Below are positions 33,089 through 41,818 of a DNA stretch of 64,000 nt, one piece after another (the stretch's first letter is position 1; every line of letters starts with the position of its first letter). Below the pieces are notes generated by a model. The model ran no database searches. It was given only the letters and a program-made list of their open reading frames with translations, and was not told the origin of the DNA. Source of the stretch: Drouetiella hepatica Uher 2000/2452 (lineage in GTDB: Bacteria > Cyanobacteriota > Cyanobacteriia > Elainellales > Elainellaceae); contig JAHHHD010000009.1 of assembly GCA_019359505.1 (NCBI GenBank), positions 62,001 through 126,000 on the forward strand, written 5' to 3'. Position numbers and translations under genes: made by a program.

Positions 33089-34666
33089 TTAGCAGTGGTA
33101 TAACCGATAGTCGTAGCCATGCATGAGGGGACGATCGCCCGTATCTAGTCGGCAGGTCGGGACAACAGGCTGGACGGTAGGCAGAAAGTTGACTGTCCAC
33201 AAATCAAACGGGCGAGGCGATCGCGCCACCACATCTTGCAGCATCTCAACGGCAGAATTAGAGTCAGGCTGCAAGTGCGCCAGCAAAAACTGCGGCGGCT
33301 CAGATCCAGACAGCGGCGACTGGCGGCGGTATTCCACCGCCAGACCCATTAGCTCACGGGTTTGTTCATGGGTTTGGTGGGCGGTAGCAATTAGGACAGG
33401 CACGGCCGAAGCAGCGCGAATAATGGGAATGAGCTGATCGGCGCGATCGGATTTCTGATAGCCGTAGTTGGTCACAACGGTGAGGCTCCCCAGCAGTCCC
33501 AGAAAAAGCAGCGCTTTGAGCTGTGGAGTCCGGGCAAAGGCTCCAGCAATCAGGGCAAGCAACCCCGGAAAATAGATGAACTGATAGCGGGCAGCGATCG
33601 TCAGATCAGCCTGAAATCCATAGGTGACGCAAAGCATCAGCGCGATCGCCGCCAGCCATACCGTGAGCAGCGCCGAGCGAGAGCGATCGGGCATCAGCTT
33701 TAGCCCTCGCAGCAGCGTAGGCCATAGCCCCAGCATCGCAGCCACTACAGCGACCGCAGAGGCGATCGCCACCCCCACAGGCACGCCCTCTACAGGCAGC
33801 ATCGCCACCATGCTCAGCATCCAGGCAGCCAAACGACCGAGCGGGGCAATGCCGTTACTCAAGAAATCTTTGTCATAGATCCACTGCGTCAGCTCATTCT
33901 CAGGCACACTACGCCAGACCGGAAGCCAGATTAGGATACTGAGAACAGTGGCGATCGCCACACCATACAGCCGCTTGTTCCAATATCCCCACAGCGCAAT
34001 TAGCGCAACTGCCTCAGCCATCAGCACTAGCACAAAAAAGTAGTGGGTTGCAACGCCCAAGCCGTTAATGCCGACCCACGCCAGACAAAGCCACAGCGGC
34101 AGGCTGACAGGCGATCGCACTGCCACCATAAGACAGCTGAGAGAAGCGATAATCAGCAGCACTGCCAGCGTATAGTGTCGGGCTTCCTGCGCCAAATAAA
34201 TGCCATAGGGCGAAACTGCCATGAGTGCCGCCGCACTCTGCCCTGCCCATCGCGATCGAAACCCTAGCCACCCCAGCCCAAACATTGCCGGAATCGCCAT
34301 CACGCCCAGCAGTGCCGAGAGCGATCGCGCTGCCCAAGCTGAAGCCAGGTCGCCCGGAAAGAGCTTCAACCACAGGTGGGTCAAGATAAAGTAGACGGGC
34401 GGATGGGTGCTTTCCGTCAGCAGGCGATCAGCCACATCACTCAAACCATGGATGGGATTGGGTTGCAGCGGAGCCAGCAGAGTATCTAGCGCGATCGGCT
34501 GATCTAGCGGTATGGTGCGCAGACTGTTCCCCAAGCTAAAAACCATAGTTGCCAGCTCATCATTCCAGAGCGGCTTGGCATCCAGGTACGCGAACCGCAG
34601 CACAGTTCCAAGGCTAATCCATAGCAGCATCAGGGCAGGGTGAACCCAGCGATCGAGCTTCAACAA
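33089..34666 (-). CDS. Integral-membrane glycosyltransferase, GT39/ArnT-like
   Basis: A 525-residue protein with about eleven hydrophobic segments. The N-terminal WNDELATMVFSLGN places an acidic pair in the first loop, as in GT-C enzymes of the GT39/ArnT/PMT_2 group that use polyprenyl-phosphate sugars. A second marker is STHPPVYFILTHLWLKLF and YLAQEARHYTL. A role in glycosylation of lipids or proteins at the cytoplasmic membrane is likely; donor and acceptor are unknown. It stands alone, about 100 bp downstream of the DprA-like gene on the same strand. Confidence 0.8.
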   Translation of the reverse strand: MLKLDRWVHPALMLLWISLGTVLRFAYLDAKPLWNDELATMVFSLGNSLRTIPLDQPIALDTLLAPLQPNPIHGLSDVADRLLTESTHPPVYFILTHLWLKLFPGDLASAWAARSLSALLGVMAIPAMFGLGWLGFRSRWAGQSAAALMAVSPYGIYLAQEARHYTLAVLLIIASLSCLMVAVRSPVSLPLWLCLAWVGINGLGVATHYFFVLVLMAEAVALIALWGYWNKRLYGVAIATVLSILIWLPVWRSVPENELTQWIYDKDFLSNGIAPLGRLAAWMLSMVAMLPVEGVPVGVAIASAVAVVAAMLGLWPTLLRGLKLMPDRSRSALLTVWLAAIALMLCVTYGFQADLTIAARYQFIYFPGLLALIAGAFARTPQLKALLFLGLLGSLTVVTNYGYQKSDRADQLIPIIRAASAVPVLIATAHQTHEQTRELMGLAVEYRRQSPLSGSEPPQFLLAHLQPDSNSAVEMLQDVVARSPRPFDLWTVNFLPTVQPVVPTCRLDTGDRPLMHGYDYRLYHC

Positions 34667-34770
34667 TTCCAGCGCCTCATTAAGACAACCTTAATCCTCC
34701 CGATTTTAGGGCTTGAATTTGAGTCGGGATTGTCACCTAGGGATAGTCTTCCATTAAAAAGTTTGCCCTT

Positions 34771-35433
34771 TCAGAAATTACTGTGGGAAGGGTGTGAGAA
34801 GGACGACATCAACCCATCAATATCTAATTCAGCAACCCCTTGGTCACGAAGGTTTGTAGTGTCAGGGCTGTCAAAAGTAACCACAGATCTACCTGCCTGA
34901 ATGAGACGTTGGGCAAAGACCAGCGTTTTGCTGTTAGGGGCAGCGTAGACGATCAAAATCCTGTAGGCGATCGCGCCAATCACCTCATTCCGTTTTGTCG
35001 CTAGGTCAGCCGTAGCGCGAGAATAGCTGGCATTGAAGGGCGAGATGAGGAGCAAGCGATCGCTTTCAACGGCTCGTTTTTGCTCCGGCAAGAGGCGCAT
35101 TTTGTGGAGGCTACGGGCAGGGCAGTGGATAATGGGCTGAGTGCCTTGCAGCAGGATTTTGAGACAATCTTGCTCGATCGGACTATGGAACCCGCTAATG
35201 GAAAGAATTCCGCGATCGCGCAGGGATTGGGCAAGCTCGTAGGTTTTGAGGATGAGATTGCCAGGGCATTCGACAGAGCAAAAAAGGGCAATCGCAGGCT
35301 GCGAGAGTAATTCAAGGTTGCCGATCGCATGTAGGGCAGGCGGGCTTTTGAAGACAGCGCAGGTCTTCAGTGCCGTCGGATAGGCAGGGTCATCCGAGGC
35401 AATCGTTTGCAAGTTTAAACAGGGAGCTGACAT
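34771..35433 (-). CDS. DprA/Smf-like Rossmann protein, short form
   Basis: A 220-residue protein similar to the central Rossmann domain of DprA: IASDDPAYPTALKTC...PPALHAIGNLELL at the start is the DprA YP..L...PP.LY.GN..LL motif, followed by VECPGNLILKTYELAQSLRDRGILSISGF and a NEVIGAIAYRILIVYAA strand. The usual SGGA/GxDxxAH loop is altered (SGFHSPIEQD), so ssDNA or RecA loading may differ. DprA protects incoming DNA in natural transformation; this shorter cyanobacterial form is less studied. Confidence 0.7.
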   Translation of the reverse strand: MSAPCLNLQTIASDDPAYPTALKTCAVFKSPPALHAIGNLELLSQPAIALFCSVECPGNLILKTYELAQSLRDRGILSISGFHSPIEQDCLKILLQGTQPIIHCPARSLHKMRLLPEQKRAVESDRLLLISPFNASYSRATADLATKRNEVIGAIAYRILIVYAAPNSKTLVFAQRLIQAGRSVVTFDSPDTTNLRDQGVAELDIDGLMSSFSHPSHSNF

Positions 35434-35509
35434 GAAGAGTAGTCAATGTTTTTGGTTTATGCTTTCTAGAACACTGTAAACCGCAATGTAAACCGCGCTG
35501 TGAGACAAA

Positions 35510-36352
35510 ATGGCGATCGCAGATTATTCCCCTCCTGTCAGCCAACTGCTAACCTACGAGGAAATCGATCACAATCCCGATAACTGGTCGGGCTACCTGA
35601 ACTTAGGAATTACCTCAGAACATATTCCTGAGCTGATTCAGATGATGGGCGATCGGTCTCTCTACTTAGATGAGACAGACGAGCAGCTCTACTGGGCTGC
35701 TCCGATCAACGCTTGGCGAACCCTAGGACAGCTCAAGGCAGAAGCGGCGATCGAGCCATTGATCGACGTAGTTCGCCAGTGGGGAGACAATCTAGATTGG
35801 GACGAATGGATCGTAGAAGAGATTCCCCTGATCTTTGGTCAGATTGGAGCCGCCGCCCTACCCGCCTTAGCCAATTACCTGTCAGATTCCACCCAGCCCC
35901 AAGACTGCCTAGAAACCGCTATTAGCTGCATTGCCCAAGTTGGCATACAGCATCCAGAGCAACGAGAACAATACGTCGCGATTCTCACTCATGAACTGGA
36001 AGCCTATCGCGATCGCGATCCAGAATTCAATGGCTTTTTGGTGACAGCACTAGCTATCGATCTCAAAGCTGTCGAAGCGGCTCCCGTGATAGAGCAAGCG
36101 TTCAATGCCGACAAAGTTGACGAGGCTTTCATGGGCGACTGGGGCGAGGTGCAAGTGCGTCTTGGCTTGAAAACACGGGAGGAAGTACCTCGCAAGCAGT
36201 TTTTACCGAGCTGGGGTGCAGATTCAAGATCGGTGACACGAGAGTTTGACCCCAAACCCAGCGGCTTTGCTCCCCGTCAAGCGGCCCAGAAAAAAGCGAA
36301 ACGTAAACAGCAAAAACAAGCGCGAAGAAAGAATCGATCGAAGAAGAAATAG
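35510..36352 (+). CDS. HEAT-repeat protein with Lys/Arg-rich tail
   Basis: A 280-residue soluble protein. Residues 45-215 are helical pairs of HEAT/PBS-lyase-like form (AINAWRTLGQLKAEAAIEPLIDVVRQWGD, LIFGQIGAAALPALANYL, ALAIDLKAVEAAPVIEQAF). The last 30 residues are almost wholly basic (AKRKQQKQARRKNRSKKK), suggesting nucleic-acid or ribosome contact. Similar proteins often carry a SEC-C zinc motif at the end; none is seen here. Function is unknown. An extragenic hairpin begins 16 bp after the stop. Confidence 0.75.
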   Translation: MAIADYSPPVSQLLTYEEIDHNPDNWSGYLNLGITSEHIPELIQMMGDRSLYLDETDEQLYWAAPINAWRTLGQLKAEAAIEPLIDVVRQWGDNLDWDEWIVEEIPLIFGQIGAAALPALANYLSDSTQPQDCLETAISCIAQVGIQHPEQREQYVAILTHELEAYRDRDPEFNGFLVTALAIDLKAVEAAPVIEQAFNADKVDEAFMGDWGEVQVRLGLKTREEVPRKQFLPSWGADSRSVTREFDPKPSGFAPRQAAQKKAKRKQQKQARRKNRSKKK

Positions 36353-36367
36353 GGCACTGCTCAATGG

Positions 36368-36426
36368 GGGATGATTTTTTGTGGGAGAGGGTCATAAAGC
36401 GCCCCTCTCCCACAAAAAATCATCCC
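36368..36426. repeat. Extragenic hairpin, member c, with adjacent CCGCCAAGGTGG motif
   Basis: Perfect 24-bp arms from GGGATGATTTTTTGTGGG (left, 36368-36391) to CCCACAAAAAATCATCCC (right end 36426), 11-nt loop. Eleven to thirteen bp beyond the right arm is AACCGCCAAGGTGGCT, akin to the motif next to members d and h. A separate palindrome, GAGCTTAGCAATGCTAAGCC, lies near 36500. The remaining gap to 36686 shows a TTTAAAATAGG -10-like sequence near 36641 and nothing else. Confidence 0.8.
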
Positions 36427-36685
36427 AAAGATTAGTAACCGCCAAGGTGGCTAGGATATGGATGGATATGGATTGAACAAGATGTAATTCTTGGGTTAGG
36501 AGCTTAGCAATGCTAAGCCCCCACAGCAGATGGGGTATACAGGTTATTTAATCCACGATCCTAAGCAAACTGGCGACAGCCATGGAAGTGATAAGTTGGG
36601 CAGGCTAGCAGAAGACACAAGCCGCTGAGCTTCAAGAACCCTTTAAAATAGGCGTACTGCTAAATGCGACATCTGGGGAACCGTT

Positions 36686-37465
36686 ATGTCAGAGCCAGCT
36701 TTAGAGAAAAAGCCTGAAGAAAATTCTGAAACTGAGTGGCATAACGTTCCGACTCAGGATGACTTGCTCTGCGATGACGGCATTCCGATGGAGACACACC
36801 GCCACAAGTTACAGATGGATCTGTTGACGATTCCCTTGCACAACTGGTTAGTTGCTAACCAGCGGCAGAGCTTTGTCGGTGGCAACATGTTTGTCTACTT
36901 CAGTCCGCTTCAAGTCCGCAATCAAGATTACCGAGGACCTGATGTATTTGTAGCGCTAGATGTTTCGAGGGACGATCGCAAAAGTTGGGTAGTTTGGGAA
37001 GAGGGCAAAGCCCCTGATGTGGTGATTGAACTGCTCTCGACCAGCACAGCTCAGCAAGACAAAACGGTTAAGAAGCAGATCTATCAGCAGCAGTTACGCA
37101 TTCCAGAATACTTTTGGTATGACCCCTTTAATCCTGAAGACTTTGCTGGCTTTAGTCTAGAGCGCGGGATCTACCAGCCCATCCCATTTGATTCACAGCG
37201 ACGTTTAGTCAGTCAGCAGCTAGGACTCAATCTAGTCTGCTGGCAGGGACAATATATGGCGGCAGACGCAACCTGGTTAAGGTGGGCAACTCTGGCAGGT
37301 GAGCTGTTGCCTACAGGTCAGGAGCAGGTCGCGGAAGAGCGCCAACGCACTGAGGAGCAGCGCCAGTATGCTGAAGAACAACGTCAGTATGCCGAAGAAC
37401 AACGCCAACGTGCCGATCGCCTAGCCGCTCGTCTTCGCGAAATGGGCATAGATCCTGATGACTAG
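36686..37465 (+). CDS. Uma2 family (DUF820) protein with coiled-coil tail
   Basis: A 259-residue Uma2 protein of a different subgroup from the one at 11233. The core has YRGPDVFVALDVSRDDRKSW with its Asp, DVVIELLSTSTAQQD with Glu, and the K...YQQQLRIPEYFWYDPF segment. The tail is a coiled coil built from 21-bp tandem repeats (37349-37411: TEEQRQY, AEEQRQY, AEEQRQR) ending in RLAARLREMGIDPDD. The PD-(D/E)xK fold suggests nuclease activity, which has not been shown for the family. It stands alone with its own promoter region. Confidence 0.85.
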   Translation: MSEPALEKKPEENSETEWHNVPTQDDLLCDDGIPMETHRHKLQMDLLTIPLHNWLVANQRQSFVGGNMFVYFSPLQVRNQDYRGPDVFVALDVSRDDRKSWVVWEEGKAPDVVIELLSTSTAQQDKTVKKQIYQQQLRIPEYFWYDPFNPEDFAGFSLERGIYQPIPFDSQRRLVSQQLGLNLVCWQGQYMAADATWLRWATLAGELLPTGQEQVAEERQRTEEQRQYAEEQRQYAEEQRQRADRLAARLREMGIDPDD

Positions 37466-37565
37466 CTGCCTTAGAAAAGCGGGAATGCCGCAGGCTGTAG
37501 AGCTGTGGTAAGTGCTTTGCCGTCTATTTTGGTAAACTACCTGAAGACAAACAGAGGATTTCATT

Positions 37566-37937
37566 TTGACCCCAGCAGAGTTTGGTTTGCTGTTTCTATC
37601 TTTAATAGCAGGTGTAAGTGGACAGTTTGTTCTGAAAGCAGGGGCTTTAAAGCTGGGTAAGGTTAGCTCAAGCAATGTCATCAGTCACATTGTCAGTATG
37701 GTGACAACACCGGAAGTCGTGGCAGGATTGTTTCTCTACGGACTAGGAGCGATCGCCTATATTCTGTTACTCACCCGTGTCAATTTGAGCATTGCTAGCC
37801 CATCGATCGCTCTCAGCTATGTCTGTACAGCCCTGATTGGCTACTTTGTATTTAAGGAAGCAATCCCAATTGAACGAGCTGTGGGTCTGGGGCTGATCGT
37901 GTGTGGGGTCATTCTAGTCGTCTGGCAGAAGCCCTAA
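37566..37937 (+). CDS. Small four-helix EamA/SMR-like transporter
   Basis: A 123-residue membrane protein with four helices: about 5-23, 44-66 (region VVAGLFLYGLGAIAYILLL), 74-96 (SIASPSIALSYVCTALIGYFV) and 103-121. The layout matches half of a drug/metabolite transporter, as in small EamA or SMR proteins that work as dimers. The substrate is unknown; a Glu in FKEAIPIERA is typical of EamA. Start is TTG at 37566 with AGAGGA about 8 bp upstream. Its stop codon lies inside a 14-bp tandem repeat and 24 bp from the convergent DHH gene. Confidence 0.8.
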   Translation: MTPAEFGLLFLSLIAGVSGQFVLKAGALKLGKVSSSNVISHIVSMVTTPEVVAGLFLYGLGAIAYILLLTRVNLSIASPSIALSYVCTALIGYFVFKEAIPIERAVGLGLIVCGVILVVWQKP

Positions 37938-37967
37938 TCTCATGCCTCTAATCTCATGCCTCTAATC
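37934..37967. repeat. 14-bp tandem repeat across convergent stop codons
   Basis: CTAATCTCATGCCT twice (37934-37947, 37948-37961), then CTAATC. It begins within the stop of the transporter gene and reaches the last bases of the DHH gene. Confidence 0.7.
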
Positions 37968-39356
37968 AGTGCTAATCATTTCGTTCTCTGGATTAACTAA
38001 TCGATAGAGCTTTTGCTTAATCTGCGCGTCAAATACTTCCCACTTCATGCGGGTATAGTCGGCACTTTCGTTAAAGCCCGACAAGAAGCCCATGGGAATC
38101 TCGAAGCCGCCCGCCATCGATCGCCCGCCGCCAAAGTAGCGCCCGTAGGCATCTTGCCCAAATGCCTCTTTGATAAACTCATCGGGATCAAGGGTAATCT
38201 TATTCGTTCGCAGTGAACCAATCACCACTTCTAACTCTTCGTCTTCGTCATGCACAATGCCATAAACAACGGCGGTATGGACGTTCTCCTCGGTCACCAA
38301 AAAATCCGCCGCCTGAGGAATGGCATCTCGATCGTCGTAGCGCAAATAGCCCACACCCGCGATCGAAAAGTTGTTTTGCAGAACCCGGTTACGGAGCGAT
38401 CGCTCAATCACATTCATCACGCGCTTGGAGCGGGAAGCTTGCAGAATCGAGTTGAGCAACTGCGCGTCATAGAAGCGGCTGAGATATCCGGCAGCAATGA
38501 AGTCTTCTTCTTGGGCTTGCATCAGCCGATTGGTATCCGATCGGATGCCGTGGATCAGAGCCGTAGCGCATTTGACATGTTCACCATTGCTGCTGTCTAG
38601 CTTCAGCAGTCCGGATTGCAAATACTGCGAGAAGATTGTGGCAGTTGCCCGTGCCTGGGGACGCAAATCAATGAACTCGGCTTTGAGGTTGCCCTGTGCC
38701 ATATGGTGGTCGATCACGGCGACGATCGGCAGATTGCTCTGCTGCACCTGAGACAAAAGCTGAGTGGTCGTGCCCTGTCCATCCACCAGAATGCAGCCTT
38801 GATAGATGCTGAAGTCTTTCTCTTTGGCAGCCTGCAAAGTGCAGCGCTGAGCAGGTAAACCCGTTAGCTTCACCAGGGCAATGTTTTCCTGATGGCTCAA
38901 AGTCCCGGCATAGTAAATATCGCAGGAGATATCGTACTGCTGAGCAATCAGCTTGTATGCCCAAGCACAAGACAGCGCATCGGGATCAGGAAAATCTTGC
39001 AGCAGAATCACTTGGCGATCGCCCTGATGTTTAATCAAGATCTGCCGCAAAGCTTCTGTCTTTTGATCGGTCAGCCGTCCGTTTTGGATAGCAGCCTGAG
39101 TTTCCAGGTTAGCAATCGGCGCTTCTTCACCCGACTGGGCGATCGATTCTACCTGTGATGAAGCGTGAATTAAACTCTCTACAGTAGCTTTTGCTCCACC
39201 GCCCGACTCTCCACTCCCTAATTTTGTGTCTGTTCCCGACTTTGCGCTAGATCTTGGGTGAGATCTCGATTTTGTATCGGACTCGGCAGCGGGAAATTCT
39301 GATACTAATAATGAGCCATGCCCAACTTGAAGCGATTCTGATTCCATATCTCTCAA
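37962..39356 (-). CDS. DHH-family phosphoesterase (NrnA/RecJ-like)
   Basis: A 464-residue protein. Residues 1 to about 105 are Ser/Glu-rich and probably disordered. The DHH domain has LLQDFPDPDALSCAWA (motif I), VDGQG (motif II) and the DHH signature VIDHHMAQG (motif III), which bind manganese. The DHHA1 part ends in RYFGGGRSMAGGFEIPMGFLSG, the substrate-binding Gly-rich loop. Such proteins degrade short RNAs, cyclic dinucleotide products or pAp. In cyanobacteria this form usually lacks other domains. Which substrate applies is not clear from sequence. Confidence 0.87.
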   Translation of the reverse strand: MRDMESESLQVGHGSLLVSEFPAAESDTKSRSHPRSSAKSGTDTKLGSGESGGGAKATVESLIHASSQVESIAQSGEEAPIANLETQAAIQNGRLTDQKTEALRQILIKHQGDRQVILLQDFPDPDALSCAWAYKLIAQQYDISCDIYYAGTLSHQENIALVKLTGLPAQRCTLQAAKEKDFSIYQGCILVDGQGTTTQLLSQVQQSNLPIVAVIDHHMAQGNLKAEFIDLRPQARATATIFSQYLQSGLLKLDSSNGEHVKCATALIHGIRSDTNRLMQAQEEDFIAAGYLSRFYDAQLLNSILQASRSKRVMNVIERSLRNRVLQNNFSIAGVGYLRYDDRDAIPQAADFLVTEENVHTAVVYGIVHDEDEELEVVIGSLRTNKITLDPDEFIKEAFGQDAYGRYFGGGRSMAGGFEIPMGFLSGFNESADYTRMKWEVFDAQIKQKLYRLVNPENEMISTD

Positions 39357-39507
39357 TTTTAGAACAGCGGGTTAATCTAATCCCAGCCTTGTGAAAACTG
39401 CGGCTGGCTAATTAATCCCAAAAAACACGGACTCTCTTGATCTTCGCAAAAAATTTGTTACCTACGCCCCCTCAGAGGAGGGATTCTGGTAGAAATTGCC
39501 GCCCTGC

Positions 39508-39544
39508 AACCTGTGAACCTGTGAACCTGTCAACCTGTCAACCT
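39508..39544. repeat. 8-bp microsatellite
   Basis: AACCTGTG twice, then AACCTGTC twice, then AACCT, 37 bp in all. It lies between the HNH gene stop and the DHH gene start. The third and fourth copies share a G-to-C change, so they probably duplicated after it. Confidence 0.8.
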
Positions 39545-39592
39545 AAGCACCGACTTCAGCAAAAGCCCTACGCATCAGAATGTGGTTGGGAT

Positions 39593-40090
39593 CTAGATCC
39601 CAATCACGTATTTTTGCCACTCCTGATGAACACCGCTCTTGATATGCTTCTTGACCTCAAAGTAAAGTCCACTATGGGGTCTGTGAGGAATCATCCGTAA
39701 AGGCATGGTCGCTTCTTTGGGCGTTCGGCTGCCTTTTTTGACGTTGCAGCGGACGCAAGCTGTCACCATGTTCTCCCAAGTATCTTCTCCACCCCGCGAT
39801 CGCGGGATCACATGGTCTAAGGTCAGGTCGTCTCCCGCATAGCCGCAGTATTGACAAGAGTGGCTGTCTCGGTGGAGGATGTTTCGACGGGTGAGCGGAA
39901 TTTCCTTGTAGGGCACCCGAACATAGTGACGCAGCCGGATTACTGTAGGCAGCGGCATCTCCGAGTAGATCACGCGACCGTTGTGTTCTACCTGCTCTGC
40001 TTTCCCTTTGATCAGCAAAACGACCGCTCGTCGCCAGCTTGTGATATTGAGCGGTTCATACGAGGCGTTGAGAACCAGAACCTTACCCAT
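39593..40090 (-). CDS. HNH endonuclease
   Basis: A 165-residue HNH protein of a kind common in cyanobacteria. After an N-terminal KVLVLNASYEPLNITSWRRAVVLLIKGKAE domain come zinc Cys pairs (CQYCG, CVRCN) around the HNH core: DDLTLDHVIPRSRGGEDTWENMVTAC. The Asp-His, Asn and following His/Asn positions are intact, so it may be active. I use the Met at 40090 because MGKVLVLNASYEPLN is where the family starts; the open frame extends to 40138 without similarity. Role is unknown; it is probably an ancient resident gene rather than a homing enzyme. Confidence 0.87.
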   Translation of the reverse strand: MGKVLVLNASYEPLNITSWRRAVVLLIKGKAEQVEHNGRVIYSEMPLPTVIRLRHYVRVPYKEIPLTRRNILHRDSHSCQYCGYAGDDLTLDHVIPRSRGGEDTWENMVTACVRCNVKKGSRTPKEATMPLRMIPHRPHSGLYFEVKKHIKSGVHQEWQKYVIGI

Positions 40091-40278
40091 CGATCGTTTA
40101 TAGAAGAAAGGTTTAACAGATAGTAACATAGTTGGCACTAGCTCTGGGAGGATCGGGGCTGCGCGATCGGATGGCGCGATTGGCGTTGCTAGCTTTAGGT
40201 ATGCATTTTTTTGAGGTCACTCTCTTTCCAAAAAAATCATCCCCTGACTGAGCAATATAGCTGTCACCAGTTTGCTTA

Positions 40279-40344
40279 GGACATTTAGGATGGGGCGCTT
40301 CGCGCCCCATCCTAAATGTCCCCGTCCTAACCGCCTTGGCGGTT
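40279..40344. repeat. Extragenic hairpin, member d, plus AACCGCCTTGGCGGTT palindrome
   Basis: Perfect 20-bp arms GGACATTTAGGATGGGGCGC (40279-40298) and its complement (40302-40321), loop TTC, giving a C(TTCG)G loop. Seven bp on is the perfect 16-bp palindrome AACCGCCTTGGCGGTT (40329-40344). A degenerate hairpin (ATTTTTTTGAG ... CCAAAAAAATCATCCCC, about 40203-40245) stands just upstream. All lie between the divergent HNH and alr genes. Confidence 0.8.
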
Positions 40345-40387
40345 GCTATACCAATTCATTAATGACGTAGTGAGGAGTGGACTGAAG

Positions 40388-41611
40388 ATGTTGAGTTGGG
40401 ATGTCACCCCTAGCGTGTCTTCAATGCAGCGAGAACGAGCCTGGATCGAGATTGATCTAGAGGCGCTAGCGCACAATGTGCGGCAGATCAAGCAAATGCT
40501 GTTGCCCCAAACCGCACTGATGACCGTTGTAAAAGCTGATGCCTATGGGCATGGAGCGGTAGCGATCGCCCGTACTGTCTTGCAGCAGGGGGCAAGCTGG
40601 CTGGGTGTTGCCACCATTCCTGAAGGCATTGAGCTACGGGAAGCAGGCATTAGCGCCCCGATTCTGCTGCTAGGTGCCACCAACACCGCCGAACAGGTGC
40701 GGGCGATCGCGCAGTGGCAGCTTCAGCCGACAATTTGTACTCCCAAACAGGCTTTGATCTTCTCGGAGTCGCTAGCCTCGGAGTCTCTAGTCTCGAAGTC
40801 TCTGGACGATACTGAAACGCTGTCCGTCCATCTCAAAATTGATACAGGCATGTCGCGCTTGGGCGTACCCTGGCAAGAAGCTGCCGAGTTTGTCCAATTA
40901 GTAGAGCGGTTGCCGTATCTGCACATTGCCAGTATTTACTCTCACTTGGCAACTGCCGATAGCGAAGATCTGACCATCCTACGGCTGCAACATCATCGGT
41001 TTGAGGCGGCGATCGCTCAACTCAAGGCGATCGGCATTTCGCCCCCGCGTCTGCATCTTGCCAACTCTGCCGCTGCTTTGGTTAATCCCAACCTGCACTA
41101 CGACATAGTGCGCACTGGGCTTACCACCTACGGTTTGTATCCTGCGCCCCATTTGCGAGAGGCGATCGATCTAAGACCTGTCATGCAAGTGAAGGCGCGG
41201 GTAACGCAGGTGAAGCCGATTCAGGCAGGGACGGGCGTTAGCTATGGCTATCGGTATATTGCCGATCAAGATAGGTTAATGGCGGTGGTCGGCATTGGCT
41301 ACGCCGACGGAGTTCCGCGAAATCTTTCTAACCAAATGATGGTTTTGGTGCGAGGTCAGCCTGTGCCCCAAATTGGCGCGATCACGATGGATCAGCTGAT
41401 GCTAGACGTGAGCGCGATTCCCGACTTGCAGGAAGGTGAAGTGGTGACGCTGCTGGGGCAGGACGGCAAGCACCAAATTACGGCAGACGACTGGGCAGAA
41501 AAATTGAATACAATCTCCTGGGAAATCTTGTGCAGCTTCAAGCATCGGCTGCCGCGAGTAACGGTGGGGCGTTCGCTGCGCCCTATTTTTCAGAAAGATC
41601 AGAGAGAATAG
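40388..41611 (+). CDS. alr: Alanine racemase
   Basis: Makes D-alanine for peptidoglycan with PLP. From ATG 40388 the protein has 407 residues. The PLP lysine is K49 in VVKADAYGHGA; the catalytic Tyr is in TGVSYGYRY; the core GIGYADGVPR and ITMDQLMLD are present. The open frame extends back to 40343, but that start falls inside a repeat palindrome; GAGG about 12 bp before 40388 supports the later start. A tandem set of 15-bp units at 40762-40806 inserts SESLASESLVSKSLD in a surface region. A tRNA-Ser follows about 105 bp downstream. Confidence 0.96.
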   Translation: MLSWDVTPSVSSMQRERAWIEIDLEALAHNVRQIKQMLLPQTALMTVVKADAYGHGAVAIARTVLQQGASWLGVATIPEGIELREAGISAPILLLGATNTAEQVRAIAQWQLQPTICTPKQALIFSESLASESLVSKSLDDTETLSVHLKIDTGMSRLGVPWQEAAEFVQLVERLPYLHIASIYSHLATADSEDLTILRLQHHRFEAAIAQLKAIGISPPRLHLANSAAALVNPNLHYDIVRTGLTTYGLYPAPHLREAIDLRPVMQVKARVTQVKPIQAGTGVSYGYRYIADQDRLMAVVGIGYADGVPRNLSNQMMVLVRGQPVPQIGAITMDQLMLDVSAIPDLQEGEVVTLLGQDGKHQITADDWAEKLNTISWEILCSFKHRLPRVTVGRSLRPIFQKDQRE

Positions 41612-41717
41612 TTTGGCTGGAGCCGCTCTCTGGCGGCAAAGCGGTTTGTTAAAGAATATTCACCAGGAGGTGGCAGGTTTGATGAGATTTGCTATTATAG
41701 GTAAGCCTTAATCACCT

Positions 41718-41806
41718 GGAGAGGTGGCTGAGTGGTCGAAAGCGGCAGATTGCTAATCTGTTGTAGGTTTTAGGACCTACCGAGGGTTCGAATCCCTCCC
41801 TCTCCG
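41718..41806 (+). tRNA. tRNA-Ser(GCT)
   Basis: An 89-nt class II tRNA. Acceptor arms GGAGAGG and CCTCTCC pair fully, with discriminator G. The anticodon stem CAGAT/ATCTG holds loop TGCTA with anticodon GCT, which reads AGC and AGU serine codons. The long variable arm TGTAGGTTTTAGGACCTAC and the T loop GGTTCGAATCC are clear. CCA is not encoded. Confidence 0.97.
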
Positions 41807-41818
41807 TTCATGCGCTAG

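Noticed and set aside
38013-39158. Several plus-strand frames opposite the DHH gene
   Set aside because: All overlap a clear minus-strand gene and lack family similarity.
40343-40387. Longer alr start at 40343
   Set aside because: It lies within the AACCGCCTTGGCGGTT palindrome, and the extra residues have no family similarity; 40388 has a better ribosome site.
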